Part shown: positions 42,625-51,367 of the stretch, in pieces
Layout: the number at the start of each line of letters is the position of its first letter
Position numbering within the stretch: the stretch's first letter is position 1
DNA from: Candidatus Altarchaeota archaeon
GTDB taxonomy: Archaea; Altiarchaeota; Altiarchaeia; IMC4; QMZM01
Length of the DNA stretch: 55,820 nucleotides
Assembly: GCA_016931955.1 (NCBI GenBank)
Contig: JAFGDV010000045.1
Coordinates: 1 to 55,820 of the forward strand
Reading direction: 5' to 3'
The notes under the pieces: model-generated
Database searches by the model: none
What the model was told of the DNA's origin: nothing
The model's input: the letters and a program-made list of their open reading frames with translations, nothing else
Position numbers and translations under genes: made by a program

Positions 42625-45474
42625 ATGTCTGAGTACGAAGTAGAGCTTTTCCGTGAGCAGGGTTTCGACAGGAGACGCTGTCAACTATGCAATAAATTCT
42701 TCTGGACCCTTGGGGGGAGGGAGACATGCGGTGAACCGCCCTGCGAGGAATACTCTTTCATAGGAGACCCTCCGACAAAGAAGAGCATGGACCTCTCTGA
42801 GATGCGTGAATCCTATCTCTCGTTCTTCGAGAAACACGGCCACAAGAGGGTTCCACGTTATCCTATTGTTGCGCGCTGGAGGGACGACATATTCTTCACC
42901 ATCGCTTCGATATCCTGTTTTCAGCCCTGGGTATTGAATCGGACAATTGAGCCGCCTGCTAATCCTTTGGTGATTAGCCAGACCTGTCTGCGCTTTAATG
43001 ACATAGACAATGTGGGGAAAACTGGGAGGCACTTAACTGAGTTTGAGATGATGGCTCACCACGCCTTCAACAGTGAAGAAAAATTTGTCTACTTCAAGGA
43101 TAGGACGGTGGAATTATGCCATAAACTCCTGCTTGATTTAGGGATTAACGCTGATGAGATTCAGTACATTGAGGCGGAGTGGTCTGGTGGCGGAAACTCT
43201 GGTCCCTGCTTTGAGGTAATCGTCCGCGGAGTTGAGTTGGCAACTCTAGTCTTCATGATGTACAGGGACACGCCCTCCGGGAGGGGGGAGATGGACATGC
43301 AGGTGGTGGACACAGGCTATGGATTGGAGAGGTTTGTCTGGATCTCTCAGGGCACCCCTAACGCCTATGAAGCAATCTTCGGCGACGTACTTGTAAGGCT
43401 TAAGGGGGAGGCGGATATTCAGGCGGATGACGGTCTTATGGCGGAGTACTCCAAGCTTGCTGGTATGATGAACGTTGAATCCAATGCGGATCTCAGGGTT
43501 CTGAGGGAGAAAGTGGCTAAACGCATGCAAGTGCCCTTGAAGGAGATCATAGAGAGGATCACTCCATTAGAGCACATCTATGCTGTATGCGACCATACCA
43601 GGGCGCTCATGTTTATGTTGAATGATGGCGGCATTGTCCCATCCAATGCCAAAGCCGGATACTTTGCAAGGCTTCTCGCAAGGAAAACCCTCCGCTCCCT
43701 GGATTCCTTAGGGCTCAGTTTTCCTCTGAGTGAAATCCTTGGCATGCAGATAGACTACTCCGGGAGAGACTTTCCCGAGCTGGCTGAGAACCGGGAAGAC
43801 GTCCTCAACCTAGTGGACGTGGAAGAGAAGAAATACAGGAAGACCATGGATAGGGGTAAAGGCATCGTCGGCAGGATCGATGCTGAATTGGGGGATAAAG
43901 GAGAAAATAGGATCAACACTGAGGAATTGATCCATCTCTATGACTCCCACGGCATCACCCCTGAGATCGTTGCAGAATTTTCCATGCTGAAGGTGGATAT
44001 CCCAGACGACTTCTATATCCAGGTTGCTGGTAGACACGAGAAACCTGAGCGAGAAGATGGGGTTGAGGGGGTAAGGGTTCCCAGGGTCGAGCCCACAGAG
44101 CTTGGCTTCTATGAGGATGCCTACGTCAGGGAGTTTAAGGCAAATGTTCTGAGGAAATTCAATAACAACATAATCTTGGATAAGACCTACTTCTATGCAG
44201 AGGGCGGAGGCCAGGAAGCAGATCATGGATGGATTGGCCCTCTTAAAGTGGTGGATGTTCAGAAGCATGGAAACGTGGTCCTCCATGGAGTGGAGGGCGA
44301 CCTGGGCAGGATAGGGGAGGGCGAGACGGTGGAGTGCAGCATAGACTGGAATAGAAGGCTTCAGTTAATGCAGCATCATACTGTGACCCATATAATAAAC
44401 GGCGCCGCTAGGAGGGTCCTTGGTAACCATGCTTGGCAGGCCGGCGCCCACAAGAGCGAGGAGCTTGGAAGGCTTGATCTAACGCATCATTCTAGGATTA
44501 CAGGAGAGGAGAGGGAGCAGATCGAAACCTTATCTAATAAAGTGATCGCAGAGAAGAGGCCTGTACAGATAAGCTTCATGGAGAGGGACAAGGCCGAAAA
44601 AAAATACGGCTTCAGGATCTATCAAGGCGGCGCTGTCCCTGGAGGGATCATCCGAATAGTGGACATCGTGGACTGGGATGTTGAAGCATGCGGTGGTATG
44701 CATTTCAAGAACACATCCGAGGTTGGTTATATAAGGATAACAGACATCAAGAGGATCCAGGACGGCGTCGTGAGGATAGAATACAAAGCAGGTGTAGCAT
44801 TGAAAGACCATGTGGCTGGGAGGGAGAAGCTTGCTGGAGAGATCGGCTTAGAACTCTCTGAGAGGGAGCTTCAAGAAATCGCAGAGATCTTCTCGGTCCA
44901 GGTTGCACAGCTCCCCAAGACGATAGAGCGTTTCAGGGGAGAATGGATCTCGCAGAAGGAGGAGTTGGAGGGGCTTTATGTAGCACTATCAAAGCTCATA
45001 GATGAGAGAAAAGAATCCATTCATGTTTATGGGGAGATGCCTTCAGGCGAGCCGGTGCAAGCGCATAAAAAACTCTTTGATGAGTGGAAGACTCAGAGAA
45101 AGGAGATAGAGGGTCTGAAATGTAAGATCCGGGAGGCGCTTAGTAGAAGACTGGATAGGAGATTTCAGTTAGATTACGTGGAGAAAGACGGCGTGAAAAT
45201 CGTCAAAGAATTGGTCTCCGGCTTGGACGTGAAGAACCTCATTGAGCTGGCTAAATCCACAACCAGGGAGAATTCCCTGCTTATTATCGCTAACACAGGG
45301 GATGGAAAAGCTAATATACTAGTCTATTCTAAGTCTATATTCAAGGCGGATGAGCTCGCTAAAAAACTATCGGAAAAACTTGGCGGCGGGGCCCACGGCG
45401 ATGCTGTGATGGCTGTTGGCGGCGGCTCTTCTGAGAACGTCGAGAAAATCCTGGAAGAATTTCAACTAGGTTGA
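42625..45474 (+). CDS. alaS: Alanyl-tRNA synthetase, archaeal type
   Basis: It charges tRNA-Ala and edits mischarged serine or glycine. The 949-residue protein begins with the archaeal cysteine element CQLC...CGEPPC (residues 19-40), followed by the class II catalytic core (RVPRYPIVARWRDD, ISQTCLRFNDIDNVG, GGGNSGPCFEV, DTGYGLERFVW). The editing domain has HHTVTHIINGAARRVLG and ACGGMHFKNT, then the oligomerisation C-Ala part ending AVGGGS. Length and zinc motif are typical of archaeal AlaRS. The prenyl synthase starts 2 bp after its stop. Confidence 0.97.
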   Translation: MSEYEVELFREQGFDRRRCQLCNKFFWTLGGRETCGEPPCEEYSFIGDPPTKKSMDLSEMRESYLSFFEKHGHKRVPRYPIVARWRDDIFFTIASISCFQPWVLNRTIEPPANPLVISQTCLRFNDIDNVGKTGRHLTEFEMMAHHAFNSEEKFVYFKDRTVELCHKLLLDLGINADEIQYIEAEWSGGGNSGPCFEVIVRGVELATLVFMMYRDTPSGRGEMDMQVVDTGYGLERFVWISQGTPNAYEAIFGDVLVRLKGEADIQADDGLMAEYSKLAGMMNVESNADLRVLREKVAKRMQVPLKEIIERITPLEHIYAVCDHTRALMFMLNDGGIVPSNAKAGYFARLLARKTLRSLDSLGLSFPLSEILGMQIDYSGRDFPELAENREDVLNLVDVEEKKYRKTMDRGKGIVGRIDAELGDKGENRINTEELIHLYDSHGITPEIVAEFSMLKVDIPDDFYIQVAGRHEKPEREDGVEGVRVPRVEPTELGFYEDAYVREFKANVLRKFNNNIILDKTYFYAEGGGQEADHGWIGPLKVVDVQKHGNVVLHGVEGDLGRIGEGETVECSIDWNRRLQLMQHHTVTHIINGAARRVLGNHAWQAGAHKSEELGRLDLTHHSRITGEEREQIETLSNKVIAEKRPVQISFMERDKAEKKYGFRIYQGGAVPGGIIRIVDIVDWDVEACGGMHFKNTSEVGYIRITDIKRIQDGVVRIEYKAGVALKDHVAGREKLAGEIGLELSERELQEIAEIFSVQVAQLPKTIERFRGEWISQKEELEGLYVALSKLIDERKESIHVYGEMPSGEPVQAHKKLFDEWKTQRKEIEGLKCKIREALSRRLDRRFQLDYVEKDGVKIVKELVSGLDVKNLIELAKSTTRENSLLIIANTGDGKANILVYSKSIFKADELAKKLSEKLGGGAHGDAVMAVGGGSSENVEKILEEFQLG

Positions 45475-45476
45475 TA

Positions 45477-46427
45477 ATGGACTTCGATAGATTCAAGGAC
45501 AGGTTTCAGTTGATTGATGACCGGATCATGGAATGCCTGAGCGGGGAGCCGAAGAGGCTCTATGAAGCTTCCAGGCATCTGTCGAAGGCTGGCGGTAAGA
45601 GGATCAGGCCGCTCATATGCTTGCTCTCATGTGAAGCTGTTGGTGGAAAAGCGGATGAATGCCTTGAAACTGCTGTCGCAACAGAGCTCATACATACATT
45701 CACGCTAATACACGACGACATCATGGACAACGATGAGCTTCGGAGGGGTGTTCCGTCAGTGCATCAAGTCTACGGGGAAGCTACTGCCATACTCGCCGGG
45801 GATCTGCTCTTCTCCAAGGCCTTCGAAATCAGCAACCCGAAGGCGATGAATGTCCTGGCCAAGGCTGCATCCGACATATGTGAGGGACAGCAGATGGACA
45901 TATCCTTTGCTGAATCCAAGGTGGTGACTGAGGAGGAATATCTTGAGATGGTGCGTAAGAAAACCGCTGTGTTGATTCAGGCTGCCTCAGAATCTGGGGC
46001 GCTGCTGGGGGGAGGCAGCAAGGATGAGGTGAAGGGACTGTCTGTGTACGGTCTGAGCATTGGTATGGCATTTCAGATCCACGACGATGTCCTTGACCTT
46101 CTCGCAGACGAGGAAACACTTGGGAAACCCGTTGGGAGCGATGTCGTCGAGGGTAAGAGGAGCCTTATCGTGATAAAGGCGCTTGATAGCCTCAACAGGG
46201 GGGGGAGAGAAGAACTCTTAGGTATACTCGACAAGGAAACAAACACCCAGGAGGAGATTGCCCGCGCAGTGAGCTTGTTTGATGAAAGCAAGGCAATCAC
46301 TTACTGCAAGAACAAGGCGAAACACTTCATAATGAGTGCAAAAAAAGCCTTAGAACAGCTACCGAAAAGCGACGCAAAGAACGATCTGATGGAGATAGCG
46401 GACTTTATTGTCCAACGAAAGAAGTGA
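45477..46427 (+). CDS. Polyprenyl (geranylgeranyl/farnesyl) diphosphate synthase
   Basis: It condenses IPP units onto DMAPP to make the C15-C20 precursors of archaeal lipids. The 316-residue protein has GGKRIRPLICLLSCEAVGG, the first aspartate motif LIHDDIMDNDELRRG, GDLLFSKAFE, and the second motif FQIHDDVLDLLADEE followed by KRSLIVIKAL. The residues before the first aspartate motif (HTFTL) are typical of short-chain enzymes. Product length is not certain. The ATG at 45477 leaves 2 bp after alaS; an earlier TTG overlaps it. It uses products of the cluster at 29-34 kb. Confidence 0.92.
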   Translation: MDFDRFKDRFQLIDDRIMECLSGEPKRLYEASRHLSKAGGKRIRPLICLLSCEAVGGKADECLETAVATELIHTFTLIHDDIMDNDELRRGVPSVHQVYGEATAILAGDLLFSKAFEISNPKAMNVLAKAASDICEGQQMDISFAESKVVTEEEYLEMVRKKTAVLIQAASESGALLGGGSKDEVKGLSVYGLSIGMAFQIHDDVLDLLADEETLGKPVGSDVVEGKRSLIVIKALDSLNRGGREELLGILDKETNTQEEIARAVSLFDESKAITYCKNKAKHFIMSAKKALEQLPKSDAKNDLMEIADFIVQRKK

Positions 46428-46457
46428 TTTATTTCCCCTCACATAGATTAATTTAAG

Positions 46458-47315
46458 ATGAAAGCCGTAATCCCTGCCGCCGGTCTTGGAACAAGGTTTC
46501 TGCCGGCCACCAAGGCTCAACCAAAGGAGATGCTTCCATTGATTGATAAACCCGCGATTCAATTCGTAATCGAGGAGGCTGTTGAATCAGGAATAGACGA
46601 CATCCTCATAATAACAGGCAGGGGTAAGCGGGCTATCGAAGACCACTTCGATAAGTCCTTCGAGTTGGAGGAGGTCTTGAAAGAGAAGAACAAGAGGGAT
46701 CTTCTGAAACAGATTGAGGAGGTATCTGATCTCGCAGACATCCACTACATCAGACAGAGGGAGGCGAAGGGTCTCGGAAACGCCATATACTACGCAAAAA
46801 AACACGTAGGAAACGAACCATTCGCAGTCCTTTTAGGCGACGATGTTGTCTTCTGTGAGAAACCCTGCACAAGGCAGCTCCTAGACATCCACGAGAAGTA
46901 CAAGTCAACAGTTATCGCAGTGGATCAGATTGGTAAGGACATGATACACAATTACGGGGTCATCGACTGTGAGCCTGTTGGGAACTCAATATATCGGATC
47001 AAAGACCTTGTCGAGAAACCCAAGGCAGAGGATGCCCCATCGAACCTTGGAATCATCGGCAGATACATCCTCACACCAGAGATCTTTGACGCGATCAAGA
47101 GGACTGCTACCGGGAGAGGTGGGGAGGTCCAGCTCACGGACGCCCTTAGAATCCTGAACAGGGAACAGGATATGTACGCCTACGACTTTGAGGGTGTAAG
47201 ATACGATCTCGGGAACAAGCTTGACTACATAAGGGCGACGATAAGCTATTCGCTACAGAGGGAGGAATTCAGAGACAGTGTCCTCAAGTATATGAAGGAG
47301 GTTCTGAATGAGTAA
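46458..47315 (+). CDS. galU: UTP-glucose-1-phosphate uridylyltransferase
   Basis: It makes UDP-glucose from glucose 1-phosphate and UTP. The 285-residue protein has PAAGLGTRFLPATKAQPKEMLPL, DKPAIQFVIEEAVESG, ITGRGKRAIEDHFD, RQREAKGLGNAIYYAK, LLGDDVV and GRYILTPEIFD, all diagnostic of GalU. An 8-bp overlap joins it to the epimerase-like gene, so UDP-sugar synthesis and conversion are coupled. UDP-glucose could also supply the GpgS at 41-42 kb. Confidence 0.95.
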   Translation: MKAVIPAAGLGTRFLPATKAQPKEMLPLIDKPAIQFVIEEAVESGIDDILIITGRGKRAIEDHFDKSFELEEVLKEKNKRDLLKQIEEVSDLADIHYIRQREAKGLGNAIYYAKKHVGNEPFAVLLGDDVVFCEKPCTRQLLDIHEKYKSTVIAVDQIGKDMIHNYGVIDCEPVGNSIYRIKDLVEKPKAEDAPSNLGIIGRYILTPEIFDAIKRTATGRGGEVQLTDALRILNREQDMYAYDFEGVRYDLGNKLDYIRATISYSLQREEFRDSVLKYMKEVLNE

Positions 47316-48234
47316 GGTCGCAGTTACTGGAGGCGCAGGTTTCATAGGCTCCCACGTAGTCGACGTCTTATTGAATAGAGGCTACGAGGTCTTAGTCATC
47401 GACGACCTATCCAACGGCATAAAAGAGAACGTGAACCAGGAAGCAAGCTTCTATGAGGTAAACATCTGCGATCCCTTCCTCAGGGAGGTGCTGGGGAAGG
47501 AGGGCCCTGATGCACTCATCCACCTTGCTGCTCAATCCAGCCTGAGGAATTCAACAAAAAACCCGAGATTTGACGCCCAGACTAACATACTGGGTTCAAT
47601 ATGTGTCCTTGAATCATGCAAGGACCTCTGCATTGGAAAGGTCGTGTATTCTTCGTCCGTCGACGTATACGGCGAACCCCAGTATCTCCCCATCGACGAA
47701 AACCACCCCATCAGGCCGATATCCCCTTATGCAGCATCAAAGTATGCTGTGGAGAATTACCTCTACTGCTATAAGAGGAATCACGGAGTAGACTACGTCT
47801 CCCTTAGGTGCTCCAACGTTTATGGTCCGAGACAGGATTCCAACGGCGAAGCAGGATTTGTCGCCGTCTTCCTCGACGGATTCCTGAGAGACCGGAAACC
47901 GACAATAAACGGCGATGGTGGGCAGACCCGTGACTTCATATTTGTGGAGGATGCTGCGAAAGCGATGGTTCTAGCGTTGGAGAAGGAAACAAACAGTAAA
48001 ATATTTAACATAGGCTCTGGTGTCGAGGTATCGATTGGGGGACTCTACAACGAGATGAAGAAGATCTTCGAACGTGATCTTTTCCCAACCTACAGCGACC
48101 CTATTGAAGGCGAAGTAAGGAGGATGTCCATCAACCCGGGTCTGGCTGAGAAGGAGCTTGACTGGAAGCCTGAGACAACACTAGAAGTGGGTCTTAGAAA
48201 GACCATCGAATGCTTCAAGGCAAAAAAGAACTGA
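47308..48234 (+). CDS. NAD-dependent nucleotide-sugar epimerase (GalE-like)
   Basis: This extended SDR-family protein of 308 residues has VTGGAGFIGSHVVDVLL, IHLAAQSSLRNS, the catalytic YAASKYAVENYL (Tyr-x3-Lys), LRCSNVYGPRQD, and RDFIFVEDAAKAM. It is most like archaeal UDP-glucose 4-epimerases, but dehydratases and other epimerases share these motifs. It overlaps galU by 8 bp, so UDP-glucose is the likeliest substrate and UDP-galactose the likeliest product, used in glycosylation of lipids or surface proteins. Confidence 0.88.
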   Translation: MSKVAVTGGAGFIGSHVVDVLLNRGYEVLVIDDLSNGIKENVNQEASFYEVNICDPFLREVLGKEGPDALIHLAAQSSLRNSTKNPRFDAQTNILGSICVLESCKDLCIGKVVYSSSVDVYGEPQYLPIDENHPIRPISPYAASKYAVENYLYCYKRNHGVDYVSLRCSNVYGPRQDSNGEAGFVAVFLDGFLRDRKPTINGDGGQTRDFIFVEDAAKAMVLALEKETNSKIFNIGSGVEVSIGGLYNEMKKIFERDLFPTYSDPIEGEVRRMSINPGLAEKELDWKPETTLEVGLRKTIECFKAKKN

Positions 48235-48236
48235 CC

Positions 48237-48869
48237 TTACCTCTTCACCAGGTAGTGTAGTACTACTTGGTCGCCGTATTGTAGTATTCCTTCGAGGTCT
48301 AGTTTTATTTCTTTGTCGAGTTGTTTCTCGAATAATTCGTTTCCCCTTCCCATTATCGCTGGAACCACGGTCACATAGAGTTCGTCGACGTAGCCTTCGT
48401 TCAGCATCCTCTTCACGAGGCTCCCCTCCCCCTCAAGTAGCAATGTTCGTATACCCTTGTCATAGAGGCGGTCTAATAATTCATCAAGGTTGACGGCGAA
48501 CTCTCCATAGGTTATTATCTCTAAGCCCTCCAGCTTCCCCAGTTTCTCCAGTTTCCTTGGAGGGGCCTCCTTTGAGACCACCAGTATCTTTTTTCCTCTG
48601 CCTGACAGGACCCTGGCGTCCTCCCTGATCTCGGCTTTCGCGTCCACGATGATCCTGTAGGGTTCCCTCTTACCTTCAGCCATCCTAGCCTCCAGTTCCG
48701 GGTTCTCCAGGATTATCGTGTCGACGTCCACCATCATGGCGTCAACTGAGCCCCTTAGTTCGTGTACCCTGTATTTGTCAAGCCTGCTTAGAAAATCAGC
48801 CTCTACACCCGCCTGCTTTACCCTGCCGTCGAGGCTCATAGCGGAATTGAATACAACCTTTGGTCTCAT
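48237..48869 (-). CDS. Archaeal riboflavin pathway reductase (RibD C-terminal type)
   Basis: It reduces 2,5-diamino-6-ribosylamino-4-pyrimidinone 5'-phosphate in archaeal riboflavin/F420 precursor synthesis. The 210-residue protein has the family strand VVFNSAMSLDGRVKQ, a GSVDAMMVDVDTIILENPEL block, YRIIVDAKAEI, LLLEGEGSLVKRML and VVPAIMGRGNELF. The dinucleotide-binding and substrate motifs suit the RibD C-terminal/DHFR-like fold without a deaminase domain. It is convergent with the epimerase gene by 2 bp. Confidence 0.9.
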   Translation of the reverse strand: MRPKVVFNSAMSLDGRVKQAGVEADFLSRLDKYRVHELRGSVDAMMVDVDTIILENPELEARMAEGKREPYRIIVDAKAEIREDARVLSGRGKKILVVSKEAPPRKLEKLGKLEGLEIITYGEFAVNLDELLDRLYDKGIRTLLLEGEGSLVKRMLNEGYVDELYVTVVPAIMGRGNELFEKQLDKEIKLDLEGILQYGDQVVLHYLVKR

Positions 48870-48924
48870 CTTAGGTATTTTTGAGCTCTAATCCCATTAA
48901 TATATGCTTGTTGGATTAAATAAG

Positions 48925-50586
48925 ATGGAAGTGGAGAAAACGATCAGGGAGAGAGCCATCCAGAACAGGCTCCAGTACGGGAGAGCCGATGAGAAGGCTG
49001 TAATCGGGAAAGTGCTCTCAGAGATCCCAGAAGCAAAGAGGGATATGAGGGCACTGATCGAGAAGGTCAAGGCTATCATCTCTGAAGTGAACCAGCTTCC
49101 ATTGGATGAGCTCGACGGCCACGAGCTGCGTATGGGGAAAACGGTGAAGGGCTCCAGCCTGAAGCTGCCGGGTAAGCCAGCTGCCGTAGTGATGAGGTTT
49201 GCCCCCAACCCCAATGGTCCAGCAACATTGGGCTCCGCACGCGGTATTGTTGTGAACTCTGAGCTGGCGAGGAGGTACGGGGGAGAATTCATCCTGAGGT
49301 TTGACGACACCGACCCGAAGACGAAGAAGCCGATGATGGAAGCCTACGGATGGTATCTAGAAGACTGTGAGTGGTTGGATGCGAAGCCGGATGATGTTTA
49401 CTATGCATCAGATAGGATCCAACTATACTACGAACACGCAGAGAAACTGATAACTGGAGGGCATGCATATGTCTGCTTCTGTTCGAAGTCGGACTTCAAA
49501 GCCCTCCGAGACAAAAAGATGAAGTGCCCTCACAGGGACTCTCAGCCAGAGAAAAACATTGGGTTCTGGAGAAAAATGCTTGCTGGAGAATACAATGAAG
49601 GAGAATGCGTCCTTCGGATCAAGACAGACATAGAACACAAGGATCCTGCTCTACGGGATTGGGTAGGGTTCAGGATCATCCAGGAGCCTCATCCCAGGGT
49701 GGGGGACAAGTACGTTGTTTGGCCGATGCTCGACTTCGAGTCCGCGATAGAAGACCATCTCCTAGGGATAACGCACATAATACGCGGGAAGGATCTGATT
49801 GACTCAGAGCACAGGCAGAGGTTCATCTATGGATACCTTGGCTGGGAGTATCCTGTGACGATGCACTGGGGGAGGGTAAGGTTAGTGGAATTCGGGGCAT
49901 TCAGCACAAGCAAGCTGAAGGAGATGATTTCTCGCGGGGAATACTCTGGATGGGATGATCCACGGGTTCCGACGATTCGGGCTTTAAGGCGGCGAGGTGT
50001 TTCCCCGGAGGCGGTCAGGAATCTCATGACCGGTCTGGGGATAAGCGAAGTCGACGTCTCCATAAGCTTAGAGAACCTCTTCGCTGAGAACCGGAAGGTG
50101 ATGGATCCTAAGGCGAACAGGTACTTCTTCATCGAAGACCCTAAGGAGTTGGTCGTCAGAAACGCCCCACAGAAAGAAGTCAGGATACCATTGCATCCCA
50201 GCTTCCGCGAACGGGGTATGCGGGAATTCCAAGTCAATACAGAAGACGGGAATACGAGGCTCTTCATTTCTGCGGCGGATTCTGTGAAACTGAGGGCTGG
50301 GGATGAGGTCAGGCTGATGAATCTCTTCAATGTTAGGATTACTGGAGTGAATGATCCGATAACTGCTGACTACCTTGAAGGTGAGAACCTTAGGGTGAAC
50401 AAGATTCACTGGCTGCAGGATTATCTGCCGGCTGAGGTATTAAGGCCGGAGGGTTGGGTGGGGGGCTTCTGTGAGCCCGCCTGCGGCAGCCTTGACGTCG
50501 GCGAAGTAGTGCAGTTTGAGCGTTTTGGGTTTGTTAGGCTTGACCGTAAGGCTGGATCCCTGGTTTTCTATTTTGGACACCGATGA
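48925..50586 (+). CDS. gltX: Glutamyl-tRNA synthetase, archaeal type
   Basis: This class I synthetase charges tRNA-Glu. The 553-residue protein has an N-terminal archaeal helical extension (1-75), the HIGH-equivalent in RFAPNPNGPATLGSARG (TLGS at 101-104), ILRFDDTDPKTKKPM, the Rossmann second half WPMLDFESAIEDHLLGITHIIRG, the KMSKS-like STSKLKEM, and beta-barrel anticodon domains at the C-terminus. Two starts are possible; the ATG at 48925 is chosen because a TATA-like TTAATATAT at about 48896-48904 overlaps the earlier ATG at 48904. Confidence 0.94.
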   Translation: MEVEKTIRERAIQNRLQYGRADEKAVIGKVLSEIPEAKRDMRALIEKVKAIISEVNQLPLDELDGHELRMGKTVKGSSLKLPGKPAAVVMRFAPNPNGPATLGSARGIVVNSELARRYGGEFILRFDDTDPKTKKPMMEAYGWYLEDCEWLDAKPDDVYYASDRIQLYYEHAEKLITGGHAYVCFCSKSDFKALRDKKMKCPHRDSQPEKNIGFWRKMLAGEYNEGECVLRIKTDIEHKDPALRDWVGFRIIQEPHPRVGDKYVVWPMLDFESAIEDHLLGITHIIRGKDLIDSEHRQRFIYGYLGWEYPVTMHWGRVRLVEFGAFSTSKLKEMISRGEYSGWDDPRVPTIRALRRRGVSPEAVRNLMTGLGISEVDVSISLENLFAENRKVMDPKANRYFFIEDPKELVVRNAPQKEVRIPLHPSFRERGMREFQVNTEDGNTRLFISAADSVKLRAGDEVRLMNLFNVRITGVNDPITADYLEGENLRVNKIHWLQDYLPAEVLRPEGWVGGFCEPACGSLDVGEVVQFERFGFVRLDRKAGSLVFYFGHR

Positions 50587-50589
50587 AGC

Positions 50590-51363
50590 CTATACCAGCG
50601 AGGGCAGCAGCGTGTCCCTTAAACCTGGACCGAATCCCAGAACGAACAAGAGAAGCTTCATAAACCTGTAGAGGGCTTCGTCTTTTTTCCTGTCTTCCTG
50701 ATACCATTTCTCGGTGTAGTATATCACAACAAGTATAAGTGCAAGCTTTACGGGCACCATGATGAACGCGTTATTGCCTGCGGTTTCTATGAGGTATATC
50801 GGCAGAAGATGCTCCTCCCCGAATCCATAGTAGTTGTATGCTATGAATGTCGCGCAGCCGTCCAAGAGGTGCGAGAATACTATGGCAAGATTCACCCTGT
50901 TCTGGAATATCTCTACCCTGAGATGTCGTGAGACTAAATGCACTAGATAGAGGATCCCAGAGGCCATGATAACCGGGTAGAGTATCCTCTCAGGATCATG
51001 CAGGTGTTGGGATAATGTGTAGGCGATTGGTAGTAGTATGAGGATGCCTAAACCCGATGAAACATACCAGTAGGGTATCCTAAAGAAGTGAGAAGAACAA
51101 AAACCAATAGCGATGGACACGAGAACAAGAACTGCTGTGAGTATGTATACCCCAGGTGTTATGTTCCACCAATGGCTTCTCTCCAGAGCCCTCACATCTA
51201 CAAGAAGCCTTATGAAGATGCCAACAAACATGTAGGGTATAAGAGCATAGATGAGACCCTTGTCCAGTTTAATCCTCGGGAAAAAGTATTTCACGAGAAG
51301 CCATATACTCGCTAGGAGGATCACGATGCACAGAACGTAGTCCTCTGGAGAATAAACACCCAT
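50590..51363 (-). CDS. DUF63 membrane protein
   Basis: The 257-residue polytopic protein has about seven hydrophobic helices and the DUF63 features: FGVF-like helices with FIRLLVDVRALERSHWWNITPGVY (key Arg, Asp and Trp), HLLDGCATFIAYNYYGFGEEH, and a final GLRDTLLP. Its function is unknown. The ATG at 51363 is preferred, since GGTG about 10 bases upstream could act as a Shine-Dalgarno site; an ATG at 51381 would overlap the RPA gene by 14 bp. Confidence 0.82.
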   Translation of the reverse strand: MGVYSPEDYVLCIVILLASIWLLVKYFFPRIKLDKGLIYALIPYMFVGIFIRLLVDVRALERSHWWNITPGVYILTAVLVLVSIAIGFCSSHFFRIPYWYVSSGLGILILLPIAYTLSQHLHDPERILYPVIMASGILYLVHLVSRHLRVEIFQNRVNLAIVFSHLLDGCATFIAYNYYGFGEEHLLPIYLIETAGNNAFIMVPVKLALILVVIYYTEKWYQEDRKKDEALYRFMKLLLFVLGFGPGLRDTLLPSLV

Positions 51364-51367
51364 TCCT

